From Trogon surrucura (taxonomy: Eukaryota > Chordata > Aves > Trogoniformes > Trogonidae): 64,000 bases of DNA. Below, piece after piece: positions 1 through 11,704 of the stretch (the stretch's first letter is position 1; the number at the start of each line of letters is the position of its first letter). A program made the translations under genes and the position numbers. The notes beneath the pieces are model-generated. The model worked only from the letters and a program-made list of their open reading frames with translations, did not search any database and was not told the origin of the DNA. The stretch lies in contig CM036618.1 in assembly GCA_020746105.1 (NCBI GenBank), positions 3,736,501-3,800,500 on the forward strand. Reading direction: 5' to 3'.

Positions 1-60
1 CCTTTTGTCCTATCACTTGTTACTTGGGAGAAAAGACCAACACTCACCTCTCTACAACCT
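1..60 (-). mobile_element. CR1 LINE fragment, cut by window edge
   Basis: The stretch with TTACTTGGGAGAAAAGACCA matches the minus strand of the CR1 region encoding the end of the reverse transcriptase ORF; closely related text recurs at 30436-30460 and 37090-37115. The 3' half of the copy lies to the left of the window. A second CR1 tail starts directly at its truncated 5' end. Confidence 0.7.
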
Positions 61-104
61 CCGAATCATTTAGGCTGGAAAAGACCTTTAAGGTCATCGT
101 TTTA
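61..104 (-). mobile_element. CR1 LINE 3' tail, very short
   Basis: Contains GAATCATTTAGGCTGGAAAA and GACCTTTAAGGTCATCG, the reverse complement of a CR1 3' end of the type whose tail reads TTTTCCAACCT. Only about 44 bp survive. It abuts the fragment at 1-60 on the same strand. Confidence 0.65.
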
Positions 105-382
105 GTTCTGAGGGCCCCACGTGCATCCTGGAGAACCTGCGACTGGCAATGCCATAAGTGAAGCTGCTGAATTTCAAAATGTGGGGAAAAGAACTGGCTG
201 ATCACACCAGTGTCAGCTGCTGATGCGACAGGGTCTCTGCCAGGTTGCTCAACAGGCATTTCCCAGGTAGTGGTGACCAAGTCCTCATCCTCCTGTGCCC
301 ATCATCCAAACCCACCTTTGAGACTACCATGGTAAAGCTGTTGTGCTCTGTAGCATCGTGCAGACCTTGGTCGCATTTGCTT

Positions 383-1019
383 CACAGAATAAAAGAATCA
401 CAGAAAGTTCAGGGTTGGAAAGGACCTTGAAAGATCATCTGCTCCAACCCCCCTGCCAGAGCAGGATCACCCATAGCAGGTCACACAGGAACGCGTCCAG
501 GCGGGTCTTGAATGTCTCCAGAGAAGGAGACTCCACACCCTCCCTGGGCAGCCTGGGCCAGGGCTCTGTCACCCTCACAGTGAAATAGTTTTTCCTAATG
601 TTTTTATGGAACCTCCTATGTTCCAGCTTCCACCCATTGCCCCTTGTCCTGTCATGGGGCATCCCTGAGCAGAGCCTGGCTCCGTCCTCCTGACATTCCC
701 CCTTGACATATTTACAAACATGAACGAGGTCACCCCTCAGCCTCCTCTTCTCCAAGCTAAAGAGACCCAGCTCCTTCAGCCTTTCTTCATAAGGGAGATG
801 TTCCACTCCCTCCATCATCCCTGTGGCTGCGCTGGACTCTCTCCAGCAGTTCCCTGTCTCTCTTGAGCTGAGGGGCTCAGAACTGGGCACAATATTCCAG
901 ATGTGGCCTCACCAGGGCAGAGCAGAGGGGCAGGAGGACCTCTCTCAACCTACTTGCTGCTCCCCTTCTAACACACCCCAGGATGCCACTGGCCTTCTTG
1001 GCCATGAGGGCACATTGCT
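383..1019 (-). mobile_element. CR1 LINE, 5'-truncated copy
   Basis: Starts with CACAGAAT repeats and GGGTTGGAAAGGACCTTGAAAGATCATC, the inverted CR1 3' end, and runs without a large gap to about 1019. The minus frame 435-890 keeps the conserved C-terminal CR1 block ([42 protein letters not shown]). No FADD box is included because the copy stops upstream. It resembles the copies at 2638 and 39663 but has more substitutions, so it looks older. Confidence 0.92.
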
Positions 1020-2637
1020 TGGACCTACTCCGACCGTGCGGGTCACCTTCTCATGTCCTCCTCCAAGAAGGGTCTGCAGCCTTACACGCCTGCCCTTGGG
1101 AAGAAGACACACGTGGGATGCCACCTTCTCTAAGATTGCACATACAATGGTGTGTGTGTTTACACTTTTGTTCTCACATAAGTTTGAGCACACACACACG
1201 TGCTTGGGTGTTTGCTTCCACCATGTGTGTTTGCACACATGGGCTGGTTAACATGCAGAGATGTTTGCTTGCCTTCTAGGAGGTCCAAGCAAACCCCTTC
1301 CACGCAGATCCCTGGCTCTCCGCAGAGCTGGGCTGAATCGCAGCCACAACCGGGTCAGGCTGCGAAGTATTAACGAACGGTAACGGGATCTCGCTGTGAC
1401 TCATCATCGCGGATCTGAAAAAAACTGTTGATCCCATTGATAAAAGCCCGGAGGGTTCGGGCACCCAGCCAAATCCCTCCACTTCATTCATGGGAAGGAG
1501 GGCCGGGGAGGGAAATCGGCTGGGCTCAGGTCCAGGGAACAGAAGCACAAGCGGTTCTGGCTATTGCACAGAGTCCTCCGATAGCCATGGACGGAGGCCA
1601 GAGGCACGGGCGGGAGCTGGGAGCCGTAGCCATCCCTACACAACGAGGGTCCAGCCAAGAAAACAGCAAGGCAGAAGCGTCCTGGGCCAGAAATTCTCCT
1701 TGGGGGCAGGGAAGAGGAGCAGACCCTTCGCCAAAGCCCTGTCCGTGGGAAAGGTTGTGCTCTTCTACCCTTGTGCAAAACCCTTTGCCAGTATCATTAA
1801 CTCAAGTGATGCTGTTTTCCCAGTCAAGTGAGATCCCATCAGCAAGACAGGTAAGGACAAGGAAGGGACAGTCCATGGGTGTTGTGGGACGCCCAGGCTG
1901 CAAATATCCCTCATGCAAGCCCACGTGCATTCACATCTTTGTGTGTGCCCAAGCTCTCCTAGATGCCTCCAGTGCTGGAAATCATCTGTGATAGTTCCTT
2001 GCAGGTTCTCCTAATTGCTGCTGGAGAGAAAGAGGCACCTGGAGCAGCCAGTCCATCCACCCCTTACAAATCAATCCCTCAAGACCTGCCCTCACAGGGC
2101 TGGGAAGTCTACACGGCACATCATGGAGAAAAGTCTCTTGCCAATGGGTGGGGTAGGCAGGTGAACTGCACCAGGAGCATACGGCCACCATGGAGACACC
2201 CACCACAGAGGGAAAACCTACAAATAGTAACTTCTAGATAAATATCCAGGACACCAGACTATTAGTTCAGAAGGGTCCTTCCTGATGGAGACTTTACTGA
2301 AACAAGGAACCTCCCAGAAAAGGGATGTTTTTTGTTTTTTTTTCCCAGCTGAACTGGTGTTTTCCAGTAGAGAAATGAAAGTTTGCCTTGAGAAATTCCT
2401 GGTCAGCTTTCTCAGGAGATTCATGAAACAACGTGAAGGGAGTCACTGAAGGAATGCCTTATGCGTCAGTGCAATCTGCTTGGAAAAGGGTGATTTACCT
2501 CTGCTCTCAGCCTACACTGTTGAACAAGCTAGCTTAGCTCAGCATGCAAAGGCGTGTTTGGGTTTTGTTGTTATTTTTTTTTAACTCGGGGCATTTTGAC
2601 TGACTGGCCGAAGAGGTTGATCACATGCAGCGATGAT
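1020..2637. other. No gene recognised
   Basis: Unique sequence with weak CA/TG runs around 1140-1250. Two open frames overlap on the plus strand (1428-1991 and 1490-1831), but neither shows a domain, a start context or convincing codon bias. A CAGGTAAGG donor-like site lies near 1848, which is weak evidence by itself. Confidence 0.5.
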
Positions 2638-3597
2638 CACAGGGACCAGTATTATTCAATATGTTCATCAACGACTTGGATGAGGGACTACAGAGTACTA
2701 TCAGCAAGTTTGCTGATGACACCAAGCTGGGAGGAGTGGCTGACACACCAGAAGGCTGTGCTGCCATCCAGCGAGACCTGGACAGGCTGGAGCGTTGGGT
2801 GGGGAAAAATTTAATGAAATATAACAAGGGTAAATGTAGAGTCTTGCATCTGGGTAGGAACAACCCCAGGTTCCAGTATAAGTTGGGGAATGACTTATTA
2901 GAGAGCAGTGTAGGGGAAAGGGACCTGGGAGTCTTGGTGGACAGCAGGATGGCCATGAGCCAGCAGTGTGCCCTTGTGGCCAGGAAGGCCAATGGCATCC
3001 TGGGGTGTGTTAGAAGGGGGGGTGGTTAGTAGGTCAAGAGAGGTTCTCCTTCCCCTCTACTCTGCCCTGGGGAGACCCCATCTGGAATCTTGTGTCCAGT
3101 TCTGGGCCCCTCAGTTCAAGAAAGACAGGGAACTGCTGGAGAGAGTCCAGCACAGGGCAACTAGGATGATGAAGGGAGTGGAGCATCTCCCTTATGAGAA
3201 AAGACTGAGGGAGCTGGGGCTCTTTAGTTTGGAGAAGAGGAGGCTGAGGGGTGACCTCATTAATGTTTACAAATATCTAAAGGGGGAGTGTCACGAGGAT
3301 GGAGCCAGGCTCTTCTCGGTGACAACCAATGATAGGACAAGGGGTAATGGGCTGAAACTGGAACATAAGAGGTTCTGCTTAAACTCGAGAAGAAACTTCT
3401 TCTCAGTGAGGGTGACGGAGCCCTGGAACAGGCTGCCCAGGGAGGGTGTGGAGTCTCCTTCTCTGGAGACATTCAAGACCCGCCTGGACACGTTCCTGTG
3501 TAGCACTATCGAGGCGTTCCTCCTATGGCAGGGGGATTGGACTTGATGATCTTTCGAGGTCCCTTCCAATCTCTAACATTCTGTGATTCTGTGATCA
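2638..3597 (+). mobile_element. CR1 LINE, 960-bp 5'-truncated copy
   Basis: One of the best-preserved CR1 copies here. It runs from the reverse transcriptase catalytic region to the tail CCAATCTCTAACATTCTGTG plus TTCTGTGAT octamer remnants. Its tail type (CCAATC..TAACATTCTGTGATTC) is shared with 20715-21025, 39663-40132 and 40964-42040, so these four belong to one closely related group. The 5' end is truncated, as is usual for CR1. Confidence 0.95.
2644..3546 (+). pseudogene. CR1 ORF2 reverse transcriptase remnant
   Basis: Visible parts in order are [11 protein letters not shown], then the catalytic box FADDTKLGG (FADD codons at 2709-2720), then the CR1 C-terminal region with [60 protein letters not shown] and [19 protein letters not shown]. 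The protein would copy CR1 RNA at the target site. The endonuclease domain and RT motifs A and B are missing because of 5' truncation. The frame breaks at a 7-G run (3016-3022); the related copy at 41533-41538 has only six of these bases, which points to a one-base gain here. Downstream the frame is open again to 3546. It is a dead fragment, not a host gene. Confidence 0.9.
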
Positions 3598-4320
3598 CAG
3601 ACGTAAGGAAACTACCAGCTCAAGCAGGGTTGAGCAGGATTCGCCAAGGGGAACCTTCCTCACATCTCAGGTGCAACCAGAAAAAGCTCACGTCACGTTC
3701 CAGGTGCTAAATGCACCGTTTTATGTCGATACCACAGAAACTTCTCAATGGGTTTCTTTTCAAGTGTCGGGTCATAACACCTGATAGCCAACCCCATAAC
3801 ATTTTAAGCTGTGGGGATAAGAATCGAACCACAATCCTCTTTCAGAAGGCAATGAATGCATGGAGGACCCAGACTTAGATAGGCTAAACACATCCTGGTT
3901 TTCCACTGATAGCATCCCCAGGTCTTAGAGATGAACTGCAGAGAGTGACAACCTGTCAAGGACAAAAGACTATTCAGTATGACCCACCTGGACTTTGATC
4001 CCTAGCCAGACCTGTTGTAAGAAAGGGATGATGGCTGATTGGCTTTAAAAGCTGCAGCAGTGGCTTAAGCCAGTGCAGCCCCCAGACTACAATTGGATTA
4101 GTCTCACTCCACTACTTTAATGTGTCTGTAAAGGTAAAGTGCTGATTCCTGAAGGTGTTATCCACGTAATGGGGATGTGCCGGAAGGGAAAGTAGAAACA
4201 ATAGCTTGGAAGCAAGCAGAAAGCAAGTTTAAAGTGTTTACGAAGATCCTTCTGAAAAGAGAGATGTTGGGCTGTGGTACGATGCCCAGGAGGGAAGGGG
4301 ACTCAATCTTGTCACTGGCT
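3598..4320. other. No gene recognised
   Basis: Unique, moderately AT-rich sequence between two CR1 copies. I see no long frame with protein character, no RNA gene and no repeat. Confidence 0.5.
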
Positions 4321-4729
4321 TAGAATCATAGAATCATAGAATTGTCAGGGTTGGAAGGCACCTCAAAGATTATCTAATTCCAACCTCCTCGCCATGGGCA
4401 GGGACATCCCCCACTAGATCAGGATGCCCAGCGCCCCATCCAGCCTGGCCTTAAAAACTCCCAGGGATGGGGCTGCCACCCCCTCTCTGGGCAACCTGTG
4501 CCAGGGTCTCCCCGCCCTCATGGGGAAGAACTTCTTCCTCACGTCCAATCTGAACCGACCCATCTCCAGCTTCAATCCATTCCCTCTAGTCCTGTCACTC
4601 CCAACATCCTAACAAGCCCCTCCCCAGCTTTCTTGTAGCCCCCTTGAGATACTGGAAGGCCACAAGAAGGTCTCCTCAGAGCCTTCTTCTCTGCAAACTG
4701 AACAGCCCTAACTCTCTCAGTTTGTCTTA
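4321..4729 (-). mobile_element. CR1 LINE, 5'-truncated copy
   Basis: Begins with three AGAATCAT octamers followed by TTGTCAGGGTTGGAAGGCACC. The AATTGTCAGGGTTGGA tail type is shared with 27910-28353 and, in the other orientation, with 54012-54726 (ACGTTGACAATTCTATG). It covers the C-terminal coding part and 3' UTR only and ends within the inverted LFSLEKRR region. Confidence 0.92.
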
Positions 4730-7095
4730 GGGCTGATTTTACCAAATCATCAGTCCCACCAAGGTAACTTCAGAATAAGTGAGTCTAATCCAAGGCAGAC
4801 ATGGAACAGCAAAAGCAAAACACCTACAGAGACCCCCATCCTGCTACTGGACCAAAGCAAGCATGACCTTGGAGAGTGATCTCATACACTTCCAAGCCTT
4901 GATGCAGAATTCAAGGAAGCACCTGCCCAAGCACTAGTGACTAACTGCATCACGCAGAGAGGAAAATGAATGCTTCGGCTCTGTACCATAGCACTAGTCA
5001 CGAGTTCCTGTGCGTGAGGGAAGTCGATCCCCGTGTTGCGCTCTACCCACACAAGTAGTCCCATTGAGATCCAGAGTTACTCAAGCGGGGAGCGTCAAGC
5101 GAAGCGAGGATGTGTGGGTAGCTTTCACAGTGCTTTCAAGGTAACATTTGAGCTTGCCATCCAGTTTTTCCTCTTGAAATTCACTGAGCAATTTTCTCCC
5201 TCTTGCAATGCTTGCTTTTTTTTTATTTTCTTTTTTCTTTTTTTTTAATTTAAAAAAACCTCAAATCCATGTTACAGGGAAAAATGGCAAGAAACTGTAA
5301 TTGTAGAGGAGGGGAGCGAATGCAGAGAAGGGAGAGAAGGCAGCTGTATTGACCATCTGCTATACCGCTAAAAACACCCACTTAAGTATCTGTTTACAAA
5401 TCAAGTTGCCTGTGTTAGTAGAAACAGAGGCACTTGCTTCAGAAGTATCAGACGATTGGCTGACAACACGCTGAGTTTATTAGGTAGCAGACTGGGTCTT
5501 TGTGAAAATACGTGGTAGGAGGAATAAACCCAAAACCTGTTCTTAACAAGGAAATATTTGAGAGGCACACGTTAGAAAAAAGCAGTGCCTGCAAGCAGAT
5601 GCAAAGAGTGCCCACCCCTGAGCCAGCTGCCATTGCTAGAGGAATCCTAAACTTCCTTAAATGTGAGGTGTATCTAAAAAAAAATTAAATAATATATGTA
5701 TATAATCACTCAGCTCCAGCTTTGTCTCTCTTTCTTACCAAGACCATCTCCAGGAATGCTGTACTGCCACAGAGACATCTCACAGCTGGCTCACAATATT
5801 GTTAGCAAATCTATTATTCATTTAAGAAACTGAGGTTCCCAGTTATTTTAATATTTCTTTACTCAATTCTTGGGAGTGCTCAGAATCCCTCAGGAGTGGG
5901 TTACATACCATTCAAGTGCTTATCCTAAGAAACCTCCTATGAACTATTATTAAATTAAAATATTTGTGACATTTTGGGACTGTCACCATAAGATATGGTC
6001 TGGTACCTGATGGTATCAAAACAGTCTGAAAAAACTCTGAAACCACGAGCCTGAATGTCCTCAGATTAATGAGCCCAAAAAATAATGTCCTACTGTCCTC
6101 CACCTACAGAAGAAGATCTGATGGTGATCTGAAAACTGTTGTGTGAACCTTGTAAAACTGCTGGAAGGTTCAGGGTTGGGCTGCTGGACATCCTCTCAGC
6201 CCCAAACATTGAGTCTCATGTAGCTGCAGACAGAAGATCATCATGGAGTTAATTTGCAGTGAAAAGCGTGTCCCTCCATTCCATGGAGCTCCCATTAAAA
6301 GCCTCGACTTCAAAAAACTTTGGAGGAGACCAATGAGACTGTGACTTTGAGCCTCCCACACCACCTTTCCGTGGTGGTGTGTTCTGAAAACCTGGTTTTA
6401 GAAGCACTGGAAAACTGCAAACGAGATTGAGTGTATGGGGCTACAAAGGCATCAGGGAACAGATGAATGGAAGACGTGGAAATGGAGATCGACCAGTGCA
6501 GCCTGTGGATGCTGGAATGCGACTTCCACCCACTCTAATGTAGACACCTAGAATAAGTTAGGTGAACTGAGTTCATGCAGTGCCCATTCACACTTGTTGC
6601 CCATAGAGCAAAAGCCTTGCCTAACAACTATCCAAAGAGTTTCTCTCGAATGGAAGTGACCGTGGACACTAGCAGCACAGTTCACTTTCTCATGCATAGC
6701 CAGCTCCTGCCATTTGAGATGTCTTCACAGTTCTTTGACACTCATGCATGCCATGCCTTTCAGCAGCCAGATGGATCCTGGTGGCACTTCAAACCTCACA
6801 AGATGCTTACTGCTGGGCCACCAAACCAATCCCCAGAGACGGGAGTCAGGTCTGGATTCAGAAACCTACATTTACATAGTAGGTGTCCCCATGTGAGCTG
6901 TGACTCCAGCCCCTCACCACAGTATTGAGCTTGACTGGCAAGGTTTTGGTAGTAGGCTGCTACAGAGGTGGCTTCTGTGAGAAGCTCCCGGAAGCTTCCC
7001 CTATGTCTGATAGAGCCAATACCAGCTGGCTCCAAGATGGATTTGCTGCTGGCCAAGTCTAAGCCACAGGTAGCACCTCTGTGATAACAGATAAC
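4730..7095. other. No gene recognised; T-rich tract
   Basis: Unique sequence apart from a T-rich tract (about 5214-5257) followed by A-rich sequence to 5270, and an AT-rich stretch near 5675-5705. Open frames are short and without recognisable domains. Confidence 0.5.
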
Positions 7096-7485
7096 AGGCT
7101 GAAGGAGCTGGGGCTCTTTAGCTTGGAGAAGAGGAGGCTGAGGGGTGACCTCATCCTTGTTTATAAATATGTCAAGGGGCAGTGTCAGGAGGACGGAGCC
7201 AGGCTCTTCTCAGTGGCATCCATTGATAGGACAAGGGGCAATGGGTACAAGCTGGAACATAGGAGGTTCCACAAATATATTATGAAAAGCTTTTTCACTG
7301 TGAGGGTGACAGAGCCCTGGCACAGGCTGCCCAGGGAGGTTGTGGAGTCTCCTTCTCTGGAGACATTCAAAACCCACCTGGACGCATTCCTGTGCGATCT
7401 ACTGTAGGTGATCCTGCTCTGGCAGGGGGGTTGGCCTAGATGATCTTTTGAGGTCCCTTCCAACCCCAAACATTCTGTGATTCTG
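7096..7485 (+). mobile_element. CR1 LINE, 5'-truncated copy
   Basis: Starts inside the region encoding [19 protein letters not shown] and ends with CCAACCCCAAACATTCTGTG plus one octamer. The plus frame 7081-7407 keeps the C-terminal CR1 block open without a stop. Its 3' end touches the LTR-like block that follows, with no unique DNA between. Confidence 0.93.
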
Positions 7486-8430
7486 TGATATTTAAGAAGA
7501 GGGGGAAAAAAATATGTGCAACTGCAGCTGCAGCCAGAGGAGTGAGAATATGTGAGAGGAACAACTCTGTGGACACTCAGGTCAGTGAAGAAAGAGGGCG
7601 AGAAGGTGCTCCAGGTGATGGAGCAGTGCTTCTCCTGCAGCCCATGGTGAAGCCCATGGTGAAACAGGCTGTCCAGCTGCAGCCCATGGAGGTTGATGGG
7701 GGTGTAGAGGTCCACCTGCAGCCCATGGAGGACTCCACGCCCAAGAAGGTGGGTGCTTGAAGGAGGCTGTGACCCTGTGGGAAGCCTGTGCTGAAGCACA
7801 CTCCTGGCAGGACTCATGGACCTGCAAAGAGAGGAGCCCACGCTGGAGCAGGTTTGCTGGTGGGACTTGTTACCACATGGGGGATCCACACTGGAGCAGT
7901 CTGCTCCTGAAGGACTGTACCCCATGGAATGGCCTCACACTGGAGCAGTTCATGAAGAACTGTAGCCTGTGGAAGGACTCATGTTGGAGAAGTTCATGGA
8001 GGACTGTCTCCCATGGGAAGGTCCCAACGCTGGAACAGAGGAGGAGTGTGAGGAGTCCTCTCCCTAAGGAGGAAGGAGGAACAGAAACAACATGTGATAG
8101 ATTGACCACAACCACCATCCCCTGTCCCACCACGCTGCTTGAGAGGGCGAGACAGGGAATTTGGGAGTGAAGTTGAGTTTGGGAATAACGACGGGGTGGA
8201 TTAAGATTTAGATTTTATTCCTCCTTATCCTGTTCTGCTTTGATTGGTAACAAACTAAATTAATTTTTCTCAAGTCAAGTCTGTTCTGCCTGTGAGTGAT
8301 CAACCTGTCTTCATCTCAACCCAAGAGCCTTTTGTTATATTTTCTCTCACTTGTCCAGCCAAGGAGGAGAGTGACAGAGAGTGACAGAGAGTCTTTGGTG
8401 GGCACCTGGTCTCCAGGTTGACCCACCACA
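7486..8430 (+). mobile_element. LTR-like block, probable solo LTR (ERVL type suspected)
   Basis: About 945 bp starting TG (7486) and ending ACCCACCACA (8430). I recognise the general text, including the CTGCAGCCCATGG units, GCCTTTTGTTATATTTTCTC and GGTGGGCACCTGGTCTCCAG, as a dispersed repeat common in bird genomes that I associate with endogenous-retrovirus LTRs. The family assignment is from memory and uncertain. The first half holds diverged tandem units built on ACGCTGGAGCAG and GAAGGACTG. No primer-binding site, internal region or coding frame for gag, pol or env follows. Flanking 5-mers (TTCTG and GCGAA) do not match, so no target-site duplication is visible. Plus orientation is chosen because the A/T-rich end lies near 8200-8350. 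Confidence 0.6.
7604..8040 (+). repeat. Diverged tandem units inside the LTR-like block
   Basis: CTGCAGCCCATGG-like units recur at about 7637, 7677 and 7717. Further on, CACGCTGGAGCAG-like units recur near 7838, 7888, 7938, 7983 and 8027, several followed by a GAAGGACTG-like or GAAGAACTG-like box. The spacing is roughly 40-50 bp with substantial divergence. Confidence 0.6.
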
Positions 8431-8670
8431 GCGAAGGAAGTGACTCAGTTGGTTACACCTGGCTCTAGCTGCTGCTCCAGCCTGCCTGGTGGTGTATCTG
8501 TCAGCCTCTTGAGGACGTTCAGATAATCTGGTGTGTCTTCAACAGCACCAGTTGCCAATGTGTGGATAAACACTGCTCCCTCAGTGGCACCACAGCCAAA
8601 TGCAGCCCTTTGGTGAAGAGATCTCCGGGACAGACCATCTACTCTGCCGATCTTCCCTCTTTCACAGAAA
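8431..8670. other. No gene recognised
   Basis: Short unique stretch between the LTR-like block and a CR1 tail. Nothing recognisable. Confidence 0.4.
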
Positions 8671-8768
8671 CAGAATCATAGAATCGTAGAATCGTAGAAT
8701 CATAGAACTGTAGAATGTGTTGGACTGGAAGGGACCTTTAAAAGTCATCTAGTCCAACCCCCCCTTTG
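8671..8768 (-). mobile_element. CR1 LINE 3' tail
   Basis: Five imperfect octamers (AGAATCAT, AGAATCGT, AGAATCGT, AGAATCAT, AGAACTGT) precede GTTGGACTGGAAGGGACCTT and TCATCTAGTCCAACCC. Only about 100 bp of the 3' end remain. The octamer count is higher than in most copies here. Confidence 0.88.
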
Positions 8769-11704
8769 GACACAGACTGCTACACCCTCACTGATAGGAG
8801 CCTGAATGCCTATCAGACAGCATTGCTTGGAATTTCAAACCGCTTTTATCCAGAAATGTTAAACAAAAAGCCCCCAAACACTTTCTAGAGTTGTGTTTAA
8901 TCACAGCGGGGATAATGAAGCATCTCAACTCCTAAGCCATCAGGTCACCGCTCATAAATGCTTAATGGTGCAAACAGAGTTGCTAACTGATCTGTATTTC
9001 CATTTTCACCGTCGCTTGAGAAACAGGTGCAGGAGGATACAGCTGCATTTTGGGAGTTTTGCACACACAGCTGAGGCTGCCTCCGTTTTGACAATACGGG
9101 GCCGTGCACTGCTGACACAGCCACTTCTCAGATGATGCTCTTCACAGAACCCAAGTTTGGTCTCTAGAAACTACTTAATCACTCCATCCCACCCTAAAAA
9201 GGGGTTTGAGGTAACAGCAATAACATCTTGAAATCATTTGGAGGAAATAAAGCTTTTCTCTGATTACAGAATTCATGACATAGGACTTCAAAAACAGGGA
9301 ACAGTGCAGGTAGAGTTGTCGTAGGACCAACCGCACTCAATTCGCCTCACTCCGGTTTCTGGGATTCTATAAAATAGGAAGCCAAGTGCTCGCTGCGTTA
9401 GAAACATAATCAGCACAGTCAAAAAGTCCCAGGAGCAAGGTGTTTTAGGTGCCAGATATCTGTCAGTGAACCTTTAAGAGTATTCCTCCAATTCCCACCT
9501 TGGCCACTGCTGGGCACTTGTGGCAACAAATGGAAATGAGACGTATGGCTGGCATTTATTTCATGAAACTGGAGCTACCTGCCTTCTCCTGAGGTGCCTG
9601 AATGCTGTGGGTACCTTTGCCTCCTAAGCAGTGGCACCAAGACAGTCCCTTGGTTGCAATCTTTACTTCAGCTCTTCACCAAAAGGGTTCTAAATGTATT
9701 ATCACTCTGAGTATTTTGTGGATCAACGAGTGGCCGTGATGTTGACGTCCAAGGCAACCACAACCGTAAAGCTGCTCCATGAAGGTTGAACAATTTGCAT
9801 TTCTTTGCATGCATGGGAGATCTGCCTTGCACTCCAGCTTAGGCACACGCCGGGGTCATTGCAAGACTACAAAAACACCGTTGGGGATACTTGGAAGTGT
9901 TAAGGCAGATGGCACAGCTCCAGCCTAACTCCTGCCCGCAGAAAGCCCTGGCAAATTCCTCTGAAGTCCTGTTTGCAGCACTGGCCCATTTCATACCACA
10001 CTCCAGGGATCTTCTCTCTGACAAACAGTCCCACCAGCAGCCCACCACACCTCTTCAGCAAAGCCCTGCCTGGCTTTCCTCCCTTATTCTCCCTCGTATG
10101 ATGTTTTTCTCTTGCTGAGGAGCCTGAGGGAAAAGACCCTGCCTAGGCACACCAATCTTTAAGCTCCGGTGATGGCAGCGAGGAGGCCAGCCCTCTGCAC
10201 GATAGCCAGACCCAGACACTTATTAGCCATTCATCTCCTGCAGGAGACGATATTCCCCGTCTCTTTGAACAACTGCATTTTATGAGGGAGTGAAAAGAGC
10301 AGACACTGCTGATCAGCTGTTAATGCTCACTCCAAAGATGAAAACATTTAACATGAAATCAGATCTTAGGGGATAGGATTTTTTATTATTATTATTCTCT
10401 TTCTCTCTCTTTCTATTCCCTTCCCTTTTAATTCACTCCTTTATCTCCCAGGCCTTGATAGTGTCAAGAACTGACTGATGACTACGGTGTTAAGTTGCCT
10501 CTGGTTAAATCAAACACGGCTTCAAGCAACGAACGTCTGGCCAGGAGCAGTTTAGGAGTGATGGGGAGAAAGGGAACAGGCTCCCTTTCTTTGATGGGTG
10601 GGAAGAAAACATCCCTGTGCCAGTGATCCCCATCCTCTGGCACAACAGAGTGACTCAGTGAGGGTTCAGATAATTTGGGGAAGAGACAGGGTCTGCTGCA
10701 GCACAGGAGAGGATGCTCATAGGAACAAAGGCTCGTAGAAGCGACACCACTTTCCACCCAGAGGGAGGAGATGGTCTCGTGCTTCGTCTCCTCAAACCGA
10801 AGCTGCATATATGCATTAAAAAGAAAAAAAAAAGACCAAAAAAAGCTTCCTACTACAGCGAAGCTCTGTGCTACGCATCTTCTCTCTCTGCAGGAAGAAA
10901 TCAGTGGAAATGTTAGGCAGGGGACTCGTTTTGCTCAGTGCCAGCTGCCTCTTCAGAGGGCTACTCAGAGACTGAACCAGCACCTACCTACCACCACCAC
11001 CACCAAGCACATCACATCACCGACACCGAACGGCGACGCAGCCATTTCGAGTCGCTCCAGTTGTCCAAATCTGAGCTGAGTTTTCTTCAAGGTCAGTCCC
11101 CGCCTCTGCTCCCACCAGGTGAAGCTTCTCTGAGGAGCCGGTGCCCTCCTCCCACTCCACTTTGTGCCACTTCACATCAGCATCAACGCCACACCGGGCA
11201 GCGAAGCGCTGCTCTGCGTTAATTCAGCAGGGCTGTTCATCCACCTTAAGCAGATGAATGCCAAATATATTGTGTGAACAGCGCTGGGGATCAGTCCCCC
11301 ACTTTTAAAAGAGCCATTTTGGTTAACACAGAAAGCTGAAAAGCCTCAAGAAAGGGATAATTTTAGGAGCTATGCTGCCTGCAACACATCAGGTATAGGT
11401 TCCCTATAGCAAAGGCTGCATTTATATGGACGTGTCCTCAGAGATTGTCACCTTGGTGCTGAGGTTGATTTGCCACCACGGTTCTGCAGCCACGCAGCAG
11501 TCACGATGCTGTCCCCAAGCTATTATCAGCCCTTTGTAGACCAAACCCTTCTCCTCCCAAGGCTCTGTGTAGCCTTTTGTAGGCTGTGCGTTAGAAGTCG
11601 TCGTGCTATCGCGTAATCTAAACACTCAAGAGATGTCCCAAGCGCGGCCACAAATCCAAACTCCCTCGAATTGCTCAGGCTGGGTCAAATTGCGTTAAGA
11701 TCTC
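8769..11704. other. No gene recognised; simple-sequence tract at 10379-10430
   Basis: About 2.9 kb of unique sequence. It holds a TTATTATTATTA plus CT-rich tract (10379-10430) and an A-rich run (about 10816-10845). Open frames of up to 108 codons show no domain. Confidence 0.5.
10379..10430. repeat. (TTA)n / (CT)n simple repeat
   Basis: Five TTA/ATT triplets run directly into TCTTTCTCTCTCTTTC and further pyrimidines. The top strand is almost pure pyrimidine after 10394. Confidence 0.8.

Noticed and set aside
435-890. 151-codon frame that could look like a host protein
   Set aside because: Its residues ([36 protein letters not shown]) are the CR1 reverse transcriptase C-terminal block, and the DNA carries a CR1 tail.
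1428-1991. 187-codon open frame with a donor-like CAGGTAAGG inside
   Set aside because: Another frame is open over the same bases, composition is simple, and no domain or homologous exon is recognised.
7185-7925. 246-codon open frame on the minus strand, the longest in the window
   Set aside because: It runs antisense through a CR1 fragment into the tandem units of the LTR-like block; repeated units without antisense stops explain the length. No domain.
8671-8717. AGAATCAT/AGAATCGT array as an independent microsatellite
   Set aside because: These octamers are the normal terminal repeats of CR1, and the CR1 3' UTR follows directly.
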